A DNA stretch of 64,000 bases from Cynocephalus volans (Eukaryota > Chordata > Mammalia > Dermoptera > Cynocephalidae): NCBI RefSeq assembly GCF_027409185.1, contig NC_084472.1:49401427-49465426 (forward strand), read 5' to 3'. Below are positions 37,230 to 49,700 of the stretch, piece after piece (the first letter of the stretch is position 1; each line of letters starts with the position of its first letter). Both the position numbers and the translations under genes were made by a program. The notes beneath the pieces were generated by a model that made no database searches, was not told the DNA's origin, and was given only the letters and a program-made list of their open reading frames with translations.

Positions 37230-37520
37230 GCAAACAGGTTCTTCACCCTAATACATTTCATATTGTAACAGGAGAGAGAGATTAAAACAAGTAAACAGTA
37301 AATAAATGAGATTATTATATGTTGGGATAAATGTTATAAATGAAACTCGGTAAGATGTGAGAGAATGTGGTAACTTTGAGGGAGGCCTTCTAAGAGAGTG
37401 TGGTTTGGAAAGGTCAGTTTGAGGTGTTGATATTTGAGTAGGGAACTCAAAAAAGAGAACAAAGCAGTTCTGTGAAAAACTTTCCAAATTCTAGAATGAT
37501 CTGAAGGCAAAAAATTGTTT
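37230..37520 (+). repeat. Old interspersed repeat of unnamed family, part 1
   Basis: Text such as 'gtaacaggagagagagatta', 'gatgtgagagaatgtgg' and 'agggaggccttctaagag' resembles a common mammalian repeat I cannot name. It seems to continue after the LTR-like insertion, at 37970. Confidence 0.4.
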
Positions 37521-37940
37521 TGTGATGGTTAATTCATGTACCAACTTGACTAGGCCATGAGGTACCCAGATATTTGGTTAAACATTATTCTGCAAGTATC
37601 TATGAAGGTGTTTCTAGATGAGAGTAAAATTTCTCTAAGTAAAACAGATAGCTCTTCCCAAAATGGGTGGGCATCATCTAATCCATTAAAGACATGAATA
37701 GAACATAAAAGGGCTGAGTAAGAGAGAATTTGTTTTCTTTGCCTGACTGTCTTTGAGCTGGGACATCAGTCTTCTCCAGCTCTTTTGGACTTTGACTGGA
37801 ACTTACACCATCAGCTCTACTGGTTTTCAGGCCTTTTGGTTCACACTAGAACCATACCGTCAGCTCTCCTGGATCTCCAGCTTGCTGACTACAGACTGAT
37901 ACATGTCTCCAGAACCAAGAGGGGCTGGTGTGGCTCAAAT
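37521..37940 (+). mobile_element. MLT2-like (ERVL) LTR
   Basis: Begins TGTGATGGTTAATTCATG, followed by 'ccaacttgactaggccatg', 'atatttggttaaacatta', 'gggtgggcatcatctaatcc', 'ctttgagctgggacatcag' and 'ctctcctggatctccagc'. The right limit is approximate. Confidence 0.6.
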
Positions 37941-37969
37941 GCAGGGAAAGATGATCAGCTTTTATGAGA

Positions 37970-38305
37970 ACTAGTAGAAAAGGGAGGGGAAGCCTGCCCC
38001 AGCAGGTCCTTAAAGGCCATGGTGAGAAAAAGGTTTAAATTTTACTCTAGAGATTGTAGAAAACCTTGGAAGTGTTCTTATCAGGAAAACGAAATTATAT
38101 ATGACATTATTAAAGGATCATTCTGGCTGCTCTGGGGCCCACAGATTGTAAGGGGCAGATATGAGGAGGCCAGTAGAGGTGGCCAAGCCAGGGATGACTG
38201 AGAGTGTGGCCCACATGAGCTGGATGTGGAAGGTATCAGTGCAGACACAGAGAAGCAGAGGGATTTGAGAGAATATTTGGAGGTGGAACTGACAGGCCTC
38301 ATGTA
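37970..38305 (+). repeat. Old interspersed repeat of unnamed family, part 2
   Basis: 'ccttaaaggccatggtgag', 'aaaggatcattctggctgctc', 'gatttgagagaatatttgg' and 'aggtggaactgacaggcct' match the second half of the repeat suspected at 37230-37520. Confidence 0.45.
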
Positions 38306-38404
38306 TCATAGTGCGTTTATATAAGGTTTTTTATTAATTTGAAAAGAAAAAGATAACATTCTGATAGAATTTTAGAAAATTATATTTGTCCTAAGGATGG
38401 GTGG

Positions 38405-38545
38405 GATCAGTCTTAAAGAAGGGCACAAAGATATATGAGCAAGAATGTTCACTGCAGCAATATTGGCAACAGCAAAATATCAGAAATAAGTATCCATCAA
38501 TATGGAATTGGTAAAACAATACAGCCTTTAAAAAGAATGCAATAG
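38405..38545 (+). mobile_element. Old L1 3' end, left part
   Basis: Sense L1 ORF2 end: 'aatgttcactgcagcaatattg', 'aagtatccatcaatatggaattggt'. It is broken by the SINE at 38546 and resumes at 38729. Confidence 0.75.
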
Positions 38546-38714
38546 GGCCAACCCCGTGGCTCACTCGGGAGAGTGCAGCACTGGGAGCACCCAGGCTGCA
38601 GATGTGGATCCTATATAGGGATGGCCAGTGCACTCGCTGGCTGAGCGCGGTGTGGATGACACCAAGCCAAGGGTTGCGATCCCCTTACTGGTCACGGGAA
38701 AAAAAAAAAAAAAA
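38546..38714 (+). repeat. tRNA-Ile-like SINE, dimer
   Basis: First unit GGCCAACCCCGTGGCTCACTC, linker 'gatcctatatagggatggcc', second unit with 'gccaagggttgcgatcccc', then an A-tail. A perfect 14-bp duplication 'aaagaatgcaatag' lies at 38532-38545 and 38715-38728. It inserted into an L1. Confidence 0.92.
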
Positions 38715-38728
38715 AAAGAATGCAATAG

Positions 38729-38990
38729 ATTTTTGTGCACTGAAAAGAAATAATGTTCAAGACATACTAAATGAGAAAGTCTAATGCAGAATAATATGCG
38801 TAGTGTGATCCCATCCCTGTGAATTAGAAAAGATTATCATTATGTATTAAGTATTAAAAGTAAAAGTCTGACAAAATGTATCAGACTCTGCTTACAGTAG
38901 TTACCTGAGGGTAGAGTGGGCATTATGGGGATTTTCACTTTATACTTTCTACAGTACCTTTTTATCTTACTAGAATTTCTTAAACAACGG
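38729..38990 (+). mobile_element. Old L1 3' end, right part
   Basis: Continuation of 38405-38545: 'gacatactaaatgagaaag', 'gtgatcccatccctgtgaa', 'ttacctgagggtagagtggg'. Confidence 0.7.
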
Positions 38991-39490
38991 ATGAGGGGAA
39001 AAAAATTTTTTTTAACCAGACGCACAAGCAGCACTTTTAGTATTAATAGGTGCTTCAATAAAGTTTGGACCGACTTTAAGAAATAAATGCTATAAATATA
39101 AATATTATTTTTCTTTATGGAGAGTTTATATTAATCTCAAACCAAAAAAATGGAGATTACTGATAAAGCTGAAATTATTAACATCTCCTAGATCATGTTG
39201 AAACCATCTTTATTCATTTCTTTCAAATTAACATTAAAAAAAGAGTAAGTGGATAAAAGTTTTTCTGTGTCATTCATTCAGGCAGTGCATCTCACAATAG
39301 CTTTTGTGGTTCGGTAAAAAAATGGATCCACAAATTTATTTGTGAAATAAAATGGAAACTTTCTTTTTAAGCCATACTTCATGAAAAGACTATTAAAACA
39401 TAGTTCTCTCTGAGCACCAAGATTATGGATTAATACAGATTCCATTTTCTTCTTACCTCCTTTCTATATTTTCTTTGCAATAATCATGAA

Positions 39491-39573
39491 TGGTACTTCA
39501 AAAAGTTCATGGAAAAATAGGATTTAAAGATAATATGAATCTTTCCATGAACTTTTTGAAAACCCCTCGTACT
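39491..39573 (+). mobile_element. Palindromic TIR mini-element, copy b
   Basis: TACTTCAAAAAGTTCATGG, centre 'atttaaagataatatgaat', then CCATGAACTTTTTGAA and CCCCTCGTA. Confidence 0.85.
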
Positions 39574-39599
39574 TTTGCAATAAGAAAGAGGTTCTTCTT

Positions 39600-40550
39600 T
39601 TTAAAAAAAATTGTTAAAGTTAAATGTCTATAAACGTTATACAGTAAACCTGACCTGTTCGTATTTTCTATATGACATCAAGTGGAACTCTTTCTCTCAA
39701 TGACTGAAATTTTCCGACTTTATTTACAAACTAGGACCAAATGACTTGTATTGTGATCACATTGGTCCCCATCTCTCTCTATCCATAATGACGAGGCTAT
39801 GTGCATTGAGCACATCCCGGCAAGCAACATTTAAAATGCCATTACCAAAATGACTATGCAGGCTTTTCACCAGACTTCTACAGAACCACAAAGAAAGGTC
39901 AAAGCAGGGAGAGGCTGAGTGTTAGTAAAACTCCAGCCCCTTATGCCTTCCATAAGCCCCCATCACATGGTATTTAGCAAATACTTTTAGGTTACACAGA
40001 GAAAGTTTGAAGTTATGGTGTGTAATTGTGGTGGCAAAACAAAAAAAGAAAGGATGTTTCTTCACGACAATTGAAGTTTTCATATAATGGGTTCGAAACC
40101 CTTGGATGAAAGTTATTAAGTGAATACTGCATGACATGCACATTGTACAATAGCCAGCATAGCATAATTACAGTTTGCTTTCAACCGTCTGAAACTGTTT
40201 TCTGGTTTTAGCTTCTTAGCCTTTTAAATTATTTTTGACTCATTAACCTTTCAGCCTAAAGGCAATTTGCAAGCTCCATAAAAGTGTGAATATTTTTCTT
40301 AAATCTCTTTTCTAGCAAATGTGTTTCATTTGCTTTTTAGCCTCAGAATGTTAATTCCTACAATGAAAAGCAACTATATAATACTTGTTTCCCTCTTTAC
40401 TATCCCCCTTTCTTCAAAAATGTCCTATTTATAATTAAGAGCACATAACTGAAGACCATTTATTTCTTCATTACATCTGAAGACCCTAATCTGAAGAGAG
40501 TAGTTGTCTGAGGGTGTAGACACTACTAGTATCCCAACCTTGTCCCAGTT
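39600..40550. other. Intergenic, no gene seen
   Basis: No exon or RNA gene, and no repeat I can name. Confidence 0.5.
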
Positions 40551-40552
40551 GA

Positions 40553-40755
40553 CACTCTGGGCTGGATAATTCTTTGTTGTGAGGGGGTGTCTTGTGCATC
40601 GTAGAATGTTCAGTAACATCACTGATCTCTACCCACTAGACGCCAGTGGCACAGAGCTCCAATGCCCCACCCCCAGATATGACCACCAAAAATGTCTCCT
40701 AACACTGCCAAATATCCCCTGGAGAACAAAATTATTCTCTGTTGAGAACCACTGG
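40553..40755 (-). mobile_element. MER20 hAT-type fossil, second copy
   Basis: 'gggctggataattctttgttg', 'ctctacccactagacgcc', 'aaaaatgtctcctaacactgcc' and the terminal 'gttgagaaccactgg'. Confidence 0.85.
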
Positions 40756-41514
40756 ACTAGGCAAAAGACTTCATAAAACCAAGCCTTCTGTGCCTTTGCT
40801 AATTCAAATTGTTGCCTTGACTCTATGGTCTACTTCTATCTACTTAGCCACCCACCAATACAAAATACAGGTATTCACAAACACCCTCACTTCTTCATGT
40901 CAAAGCCCTTGAACACTGTCTAGAGTTCTTCATCTGAACCAGATGTGGATAATTTGGCTAGGAGGACAGGAGCAGGCACTGGTACCTATATCCCACACTT
41001 CACTGACACAGCACTTTTACTATACTTGACTTCATAATGTACTGACTGCTGAACCTCTGAAATGCCCCCAGCTTCTTTATCTATTAGCCATGCTCTGCAA
41101 CCCCATGAATAGTGTTTCAAAAATAATTTTATTTAATTAATTATGTTGATTCTGCCTTATAATTGTTTTTCTCATTTGGCACTTAAATACACAAGTATGA
41201 TCCAGACTTTAGATATTTATTTCTTGAAATTATCCTAGATTAGATCTATTAATTAAACCCAGGGGGAGAGATTTATAGAATTAAAAACAAACAAACAAAA
41301 AACCTCTTTCCCTAAAATACCCCACTGCACAGCAACATATGTTAGCTCATATAATTTTATTTTTACGCTTCCTAATATATTTAAGGGATGTTTATTCTCC
41401 CTACTCCAAGTCATCTGGTGTTTGAAGCACCAAGGAAAATGGCCAGAGGTAGTTGATTTCCTCTAAGGAGGAAACATTTATTAATTAATTCTTCTCTTTG
41501 GAAAACTCTGGAGT

Positions 41515-41645
41515 GGATCTACCATTGCTACATTCATAACCTTAAGCAAGCACCTTAGTCTCTCCTAGCTTGTTTCGTCTTTGGTAAAATGAGAATGATG
41601 ATGCCTACTGCCTACAGCTATTATATTGAATGAATGTCCTTTTTC
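41515..41645 (-). repeat. MIR SINE
   Basis: Reverse MIR: 'aaccttaagcaagcaccttagtctctc', 'tctttggtaaaatgagaatgatg'. Confidence 0.65.
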
Positions 41646-41649
41646 AAGC

Positions 41650-42480
41650 TCTTAGCCCTGTGCCTGACACACAGGTGTTTTATAAGTGTCATTTTCTATG
41701 CTGCTTCCCTTCCTTGTTACCAGCACCGGCTAATTAGTGGGGTCCAGTGCAGAATGAGAATGTGGGCTTCCTTGTTCAAAAATTATTAAGAATTTCATAC
41801 AACAGTAGATAAACCAAGAGTGGGACTCTGAGTGATTGCTTAGATTACATTCTCATAAAGCCAGTCCTGTTTGTGCCCTTACAGTTTCCAAGAGTCCGTT
41901 CCTCTATTCTTGCATTAAATGAAAAGCCACTCTTCAAATCTGACAACTGACAGGGAAACAAATGCAAGTAACTGAAGACGGCTTGACTACGTGGGTTGTT
42001 TTTCAACTCAGGCTCATGTTTAGTCAAGCCATGTGTTAATGTTAGCGAGCTTAGGGCTCTCCTAAAGGAACTGTTTTCATGGTATTTCAGTGATTTGCAT
42101 CATTCTCAATCTGTTAAACAACACGAAAAAACCTTAGCTGTCTGCAAGTAATTGGACCCTAGACTAATAGTCCAACAGGCACTTAGTGGCCAAAGAGGCA
42201 CTCAATTTAAAAGCTCTCTATCTGGACTTATCAAACAGCCTTCATAAAGAAAGCTGTGTACCTCTAAACAGGTGATCTAGATTTTAGACAGGAGACTTTT
42301 AGGAAACTGGTTCACTTTTCTAAAAATTAAATACCCAAAGAAGAAGATTTGGTGTGCAAACCACTGAGCCCCAACTCTGCTTGTTATTCTTTCTTCCTTA
42401 TGGATGCATCAACATGTCCTTTAAAGGGGTTCTCAAGGCTCTCACATCCTATTTGATAAGAAGCAGAACATGTAAAAACC
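41650..42480. other. Intergenic, no gene seen
   Basis: I see no gene or named repeat. Confidence 0.5.
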
Positions 42481-42483
42481 AAA

Positions 42484-42558
42484 ATATATGTATACATATA
42501 TTCACACACACACTCATATATATACAAGTGTGTGTATATATATGTACAGAGAGAGAGA
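42484..42558. repeat. TA/CA/GA-rich simple repeat
   Basis: Mixed 'tatatgtatacatatattc', 'acacacacac', 'gtgtgtgtatatatatg' and 'gagagagag' tracts. Confidence 0.85.
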
Positions 42559-42659
42559 AATTCTCAAATTTGCTGTATTGGGAGAAATACGCACACATAC
42601 CCACAAACACCAATATACACAGGTACACATGGCATCCTAACAGAAGGCAAAGAGAACTA

Positions 42660-42900
42660 GTATTTATTGAGCTTCTCCTGTGTGCACTTCCCAGGTGTTT
42701 TACATACCTTGGAATATCAGAGAATATGTTCATTTTTATCCATTCATTCATTTAATCTCAAGACACTCAAGAGAACTTTTTTTTTCTTTAAACAGTAGAG
42801 CAACTGAGTCTCAGAGCAATTATGTAACCTGTCCAAAGTCACACAGCGAGATGGAAGGTCTGGATTGGAGATTTCACAAAGCTTATGTATCAAAATCCCA
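42660..42900 (+). repeat. MIR SINE
   Basis: 'tatttattgagcttctcctgtg', then 'gagcaactgagtctcagag', 'atgtaacctgtccaaagtc', 'acacagcgagatggaagg'. Confidence 0.75.
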
Positions 42901-43199
42901 ATGTTTTGATGTTAAAAATTCAGGGGTCCAACCTGTTACAGTGACTTTAAAAAAAACAACAAATAAAACCCAACAAACCTTAACACGCTTGCTAATTACG
43001 TTAGCTGACATGGCCACCTGGCTCTTACTACAATTTACACCCTTCCCCCGCCCCCATCACCATAAATCGTCCAGGTCTAGCGATTAGCAATTTTGCTAAC
43101 AGTTGAACAGAGGAACAGAGCAAAAATAAAAGGTTAAAATTTGTGGTGTGGGCTTAACTCCAAAGCCTTCAAGAGAAAAATGAGCTGTTCGGGATTTCA

Positions 43200-43790
43200 A
43201 TCTGTCGCTTCCTGCCTAGACCAGGCGGGAGAGAACCCAGGCCCGCGCGCACTCCGGGAAACAGGCTAGTCGTCCACCACCGCGCAGGCGCGAAGACCGG
43301 AGCGGCTGGGGGTTTTCAGCCCGCGGTTTCCGTGGAGACCGGGCGGAAGCGGCCGGAAGTTGCTCTGCGGTTGGCCGCGGCGGGATGGAGAAGCTGGGGG
43401 TGGAGCCGGAGGAGGAAGGCGGCCGCGACGAGGAAGAAGACGAATCTTGGGTCATGGCGTTGGCGGACGCGGGGGCGACAGGCTGCTCGCAGGGTGCGCC
43501 CGAGCCTGAGGAACCCGGCGGCCTCACTGGGTGTAAATGAGAAGGGGGGTGGGGCGGATGGACGCCCGGGGCTGCGGCCGTTGGGACGCGACCGTCCCCT
43601 CTTCTCTGCCTCGTGTTTCGCGGCTAGAACCCCGAGAGGAATGACTTCACCCAGGGGTAGGGTGGGGCGCGTCAGCCCTACAGATGCGTGTCGTAGGTGC
43701 ATGTGTATCTTCCTCTCCACCTTCGTGGGGAGAGAGGCGGGGCGAGAACCCCTGAGCCAGCGCGACGAAAGCTGCAGGAGCTCCCAGGCC
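43200..43790 (+). promoter_or_regulatory. POLI: POLI CpG-island promoter
   Basis: GC- and CpG-rich block around POLI exon 1. Upstream of the start codon there is an NRF1-type palindrome CGCGCAGGCGCG (43281-43292) and two ETS/GABP-type sites, GGCGGAAG (about 43342-43349) and CCGGAAGT (43353-43360). A TATA box is not seen. These elements are common in broad housekeeping promoters. The transcription start is probably within 43230-43380. Confidence 0.85.
43385..43493 (+). CDS. POLI: POLI exon 1 (coding part)
   Basis: Codons 1-36 plus one base: [20 protein letters not shown] and an acidic, disordered amino end. A second in-frame ATG at codon 24 (VMALADAG) corresponds to the start of the shorter human form. 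Both starts are kept here. Donor: CAGG/GTGCGC, rather weak. Confidence 0.93.
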
Positions 43791-46700
43791 CTGCATTGTT
43801 GCAAGGTTGGAGAAGCTAAGCATCTTGTCTCTCACTTGGCAGAAATTGGGACCCGTCCTCAGCCCGGGCAGGAATAGCTGGCACGTCCGCTATGGTCGCC
43901 TCTCTGAATCCTACCTTGTACTGCCAGACCCCTGGGCCTGGGGGAAGGTCACTGGTTTTCATCCCCTGCCTTTTTTTTTTTTCCTTAAGATTTGGAATAC
44001 TTTTAAATTTACAGAAAAGTTGCAGAAATTGATTCCTCTAATGCTGTCATCTTACATCACCTTGATAGATTTTTCAAAACTAAGAGGTTAACGTCGGTAT
44101 AATACTGTTAACTATCCATTTTATTCAGATATTATCAGATTTTGCGCTAATGTTTTTCTGTTCTAGTTTCCAACCCAGAATACCACATTGCATTGAGCCT
44201 ACCTTAATTAATTAATTAATTAATTAATTTTATTTATTTTAAAAAGATGACCGGTAAGGGGATCTTAACCCTTGTCCTGGTGTTGTCACCACCACACTCT
44301 CCCAAGTGAGCCACAGGCCGGCCCAAGGCTACCTTATTTTTAACTGATGGAACTTTAACTGGTAGGAATTGCCTCTGTCATCCCCCCACCTATGACAAAA
44401 GCTACTTTTTAAAATCCAGGAAATATGTATTTAGTTTTTCAAGTTAGCGGACATTTATTGGTGGTCTGTTATACCTCAGGCACTGTTCTAGGTATTGGGG
44501 ATTTATCACTAAACCAGATTATCCCTTTCTCCTAAGGGAGCTAACTATAGTCCACTGGAACCCACAGGTAGTCTTTTACTGTTTTGTATTTCAGATTATT
44601 TTTTTAAATCTAAGGACGTGCCACTTAGAATAATTTTCAAGTTGGGTGAAAATTAACGTTGTTTGAACTTTTCTGCCTCTGATTTACTCTAGAAGTTACT
44701 CTAAACTTCCAAATGATAGTATTAGCTTTTGCATCATCCGTTATTGATCAAAATTTTTTGTCTCAAAAGTTATTACTATCCTGAGAAAAATGAGGTGCAC
44801 AAAGAAATACTAAATAAGTGAACAGTACTGAAGAAAGACCCTACTGTGGATGGAGTTTTGTAATTTGGGGATGTTTAAACACAATAAATCCAGGAAAAAA
44901 CTTAAAACCACTCTGCATTCTTCTTACTCAGATACCATGCTTTAAGAAACTGTCAGTTGCTCAGAGATAATAAGTATGAATGTATTTTTGTATTTCTTTG
45001 CGTATGCAGCAGTTCATGATCAAGTGGTGCCAACACCAAGTTCTTCATCCAGAGTCATAGTACACTTGGATCTAGACTGCTTTTATGCACAAGTAGAAAT
45101 GATCTCAAATCCGGAACTAAAGGACAAACCTTTAGGTAATTCTGGATGTTGATTATATTTTTATTGTATAATGATAGGATTAGCTACTAGTATTTATTAT
45201 GATTATTATATTTCGATTTATTAACCATATTAATGATCTTGGAAGCAGTTCCTAATGTGCTTTATAAACAGTCTTCTTTGCATCACTACCGAGTGTAAAC
45301 TTCATAAGTCTCATTTAATAAATGGTGAATCTGAGACTAGTATAGCCAACTGAACAGGTGAACAGAGAGCAGAATAAGTTTTTAGTCTTTTATGATGGTC
45401 AGCTTAGTTCTCTAGGCAGATTTCTTTTTTTCGATGTTTGAAATTTTACAAGCCTCATATTTCAAAAACAACCTCTTTGCTTTTATTACATTTTAATAGA
45501 AGTTTTAATCTATTCTCCCCTTTTTGAAATTAATTCTTGAGTTGTATAATGTCTAACAAAATAGTTTGATTTTGAGTAGAACCCTAAATATTAAGAATGA
45601 ACAAGTGTTCCATAAAAACACAAGCATCTTTTTAAACAAAAGGCAAAGAGAAATTTTACATTGCGGATTTACTTACTGATGTGCTGGATTGTTTTAACAT
45701 TTTTATTATTCATATCAAATTGGGAAAGCAGAGATTTTCTTTCATACATGCAGGAAGGATTCATTTTTTAGTATAATCACAAGGAACAATTTTGGTTCGC
45801 TTGCTGCTACTTTCTTGTGCCTAGTTTGATTTAATAAACTCCAATCCAGCCTAGTTTATTTACTAAAGAATAAAGGAAAGACTAGTTTTTGATATGTCAA
45901 GGTAAGTCTAGAATCTTTAAATTTAGGGTATGAACTATTTAGGATCAGGGGACCTTAGTTTTTTCTGCTGAAGGCATTTTTAGTTAGTAGCATTGTAACA
46001 CAAGATGAATGAATAATTACTAGGAAGTGAGGGATGTGAATGCCAAAAGTTTCTGGAGAAAACAAAAGTAGTCTTTCATTTATACTCGACAAATACATGT
46101 CCAACTCAGGCAGGTGACATACAGTGAGTGGTGAGTCCATATAATGTAACTGCATTAAAAGACTCCTTATTTAAGGAAATAACCTACCTGATTTTTTATG
46201 TAGTTGACTGATGAATCTTAAATTATTACCTTTGATCTGGTGATTATATTTGGGGCTGTAATCTGATATATGAAAAAACCTTATGTGCGAATAATATTTC
46301 TTTGCCTTGTTTATAATATCAGAATTTTAGAAACAAATGTCTAACAGTAGAGGAATGAATATAAGCTTTTTTTCTTCTACATGTTTGTATTTTACATATT
46401 TTAGATGAACATTACTCTGTTACAGTGGTAAGAAAATAGTCAACTAGTTTAAAAAAAGAAAAGCAAAAAAATTAGCAATCTTAAGTCACTGACAAGTGAA
46501 TTCTTATGCAGTCTCTGGATATTCATAGTCTAATCATTTTTCATACAGCCGGCACTCATAACACCTCCTCACTGTCTAATCTACAGATTACTCTAAAGAA
46601 CAGTTTAATAATTAGGACATTTATTGGGGGAAGTCCCTAACAATTGCTGTAGTTTGGCACTTAGAACATTGCTTTGTATTCATTGGCAAGTTACTCAGAA

Positions 46701-49700
46701 GATAAGTGAGTTTTTCTAGCAGCAACTAGTATTTAATTGTACTCAGTTATTTTCATCTGGTTTATTTTTTTGTTGTTAAAACACGCCCTAGAGTTATATG
46801 TGACAATATAATCTGGTTTTCTATTGTCTGAAAAAAATTCTAGAAGGATTTGATTTGTATCTTATCACCGAAAATTCCATAGAATATATTGATTTAAGTA
46901 ATTTTTGTAAAATTTGAGAAATATAATATACAGATTACCTTTTATATGAAAAATTGACCCATCCTCTTAATGTGTAATTTCTACTGATCAGCATTTTTTT
47001 AATTTAAAAATAACTTTCCTTTTACCCCAAGTTGGTAAAGCAACTTAAGTTTAAAAGAGGGATGTGGAAAAATAATATATTGATATCTTATAATTCATAA
47101 GTAGGAGATAGCTTGAAAACCTGGTGTTTCTGCTTTATAGAATTTTCATGAATGGAGGCTATACTTTTTAAACTGAGGTAGGGCTTTTACTGCCTCAAAA
47201 CAGAGTGTCTTACAACTTACACTATTGTAATATGGAATTAGTAAATTATATTTTAAGATGTTTCTTCAATCCTGCTTGATTTTCTTATATATACATTTTA
47301 TATAAAAATATTTACCCTATATTTTACAGGGGTCCAGCAGAAATATTTGGTCGTTACCTGCAACTATGAAGCTAGGAAACTTGGAGTTAAGAAACTTATG
47401 AATGTTAGAGATGCAAAAGAAAAGTGTCCACAGTTGGTATTAGTTAATGGTGAAGACTTGACCCGTTACAGAGAGATGTCTTATAAGGTTACAGGTACAA
47501 ATTACCGATAATATGCTTTTAGCATTAATTTTTATATGGCATGCCTATTCTAATACACTAATCTTTTAATAAATGTAAAATGCCATTAGTCAAGTTCCTT
47601 TTTTCTAATAACTTTTTATTTTGGCTCTTGTCCATTTTAAAATTATGTAAGAGGATGACTTTATATGTTATAAGTAATTTTTTTTTCATTACCTAATGTT
47701 TTATGTCTTTTTTTATTGAAACATAGTTGATTGTACATATCTGTGTAGTACACAGTTGGATATCAATATCTGTGTGCAATATGTGATGCTCAAATCAGGA
47801 TAATTCTTGTATTCAACGTTATACAGTGTAATTGTTTTCATGGCCCTTTATCAGTTCCTTCCTTACCTTCCTTCCTCCTCTCCCTTTCCTACCTTTGGTA
47901 ACCTCAGTTCTGTTCTCTCCTTTTGAAAGTTCACTGTATCATTGTGATTGTTGTATCTTTCTTTCTTTTTTTTTTTTTTTAATTTAAATGTTTATTTTTT
48001 TAGCTCCCACTTATGATTGAGGACATGCAGTATTTTTCTTTCTGTTTCTGGGTTATTTCACTTAACATAATTTTATAAGTATGTTGACAAGAAAATGTTG
48101 GAAGTAATTTGTGCTTTGTCATGACAGGTGTTTATATAAATACCAGAAAAAAATGTAAAACAAAGTTTAAAGGACTGGCCAGTTTTCTCAGTTGGTTAGA
48201 GCATGGTGCTGATAACATAAAGGTAAAGGGTTTGATATTTGTACAGGCCAGCCACCAAAAAAAAAAAAAAAAAGTTTAAAAGTGAGAAAATGGGAAGATA
48301 TATTATAAAGGAAGCCAAATATTTTAGTTTTAAGTTTAAATGAATTATAAAGAAATATGTTCTTCTCTAATACACTAATGATAGTTGGGAGAGGCTTCCG
48401 TAATTTTTAATTAGCATGTTTAAAAACTAATTTCTTAAGAACTGTGAGATACTTCAAAAAGTTCATAGAAATATTCATATTATCTTTTAATTCTATTTTT
48501 CCACAAACTTTTTGAAGTACCCTCGTATTAGCAAAAATAATGGATATATTAATCTTTTCTTAGATTTTACATATACTGTCTACTAAATATTACAATGTAG
48601 CTAAACTCTCCCATGCTAAGGTTTGTGTTTGAATCTTAGTCACTACTTTAATAAATTAAAGAAAAAATGAACATGTGTGTACACTGTCATATTGCAAATA
48701 TATATAGTTTAAAAGTATAAGGATCAGCCTTGTATTTATTTATCTTTTTAACATTACTTTCGTTTGTTTTTCTTTTATTAATTGTAGTAGTTTTCAGATG
48801 AAAGGGTTAAATATCTATAATATACAAAGAGCTTTTTTACAAATTAACAAGAAGCTTGGCCAGTTAGTTCAGTTGGTTAGAGTGCAGCTTTATAACACTA
48901 AAGTCATGGGTTCAGAACCCCTTGCCAGCCACCCACCAAGAAAAAGAAAAAGAATCACAGATTAACAAGAAAAAGAAACCCAATAAAAATGGACAATGGT
49001 TATGAATAGGCAATTAACATGAAGAGTAGAATTAATGTCCAACAATTATGTGGGGGAAAAATACTCAAATTTATTAGTGGCTAAGGAAGTTTGAATTAGT
49101 AAGATGTTATTTTAGATCCATCATATTTCCCCCAAAATAAAAAGAATGTGAGAAAAAAATAGAAACATAAAGTATTACAGCCTTTTTAAAATATACCAAG
49201 AAACACTTATTGAAATTAAAGACACATATTCTTCAACCCAGTGTTATCACTGCTGGGAACTGATCAGATAGAAATAAAATCATACATACATAAAGTCATG
49301 TACAAAAATGTTTATTGTAGCATGGTTTATAATTGACAAAAATATGGAATGAAAAATGTTCATTAGAGGAGAATGACTAAATAAAGACTTCTGTATGATG
49401 ATATTATATAGCAATTAAAAAGAATGTATTAGCCCAGTGTTGCTTGAATGATATAGGTATGTCTCATTGAGTGAGTAAAATGCAAAATGCAAAAATGTGT
49501 GTCACATTTTTCCATTTGTGTAAAGCAGTCTCCCAAACGCCTCACTCCATATGTATGTGTATATCTATACATGTACAGGAAGAGAAACACTAGAGGATAT
49601 ATACTAGGTTTTTAACTTTGGTTAACTTGTGGAGGGAAGGAGGCAGTTTTAAAATGGGAGGAAAGCGTAAGAAGGGAGAGCCAAGCAGAAAACATAAGAC

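Noticed and set aside
42354-42755. 133-codon plus-strand and 100-codon minus-strand open frames
   Set aside because: They run through a TA/CA simple repeat and a MIR; low-complexity translation without any recognisable domain.
5200-43400. A shared bidirectional promoter for MBD2 and POLI
   Set aside because: The two CpG islands are about 37 kb apart and each has its own promoter elements.
43216-43804. Minus-strand open frames over the POLI promoter and exon 1
   Set aside because: They are GC-driven shadows of the CpG island without recognisable protein similarity.
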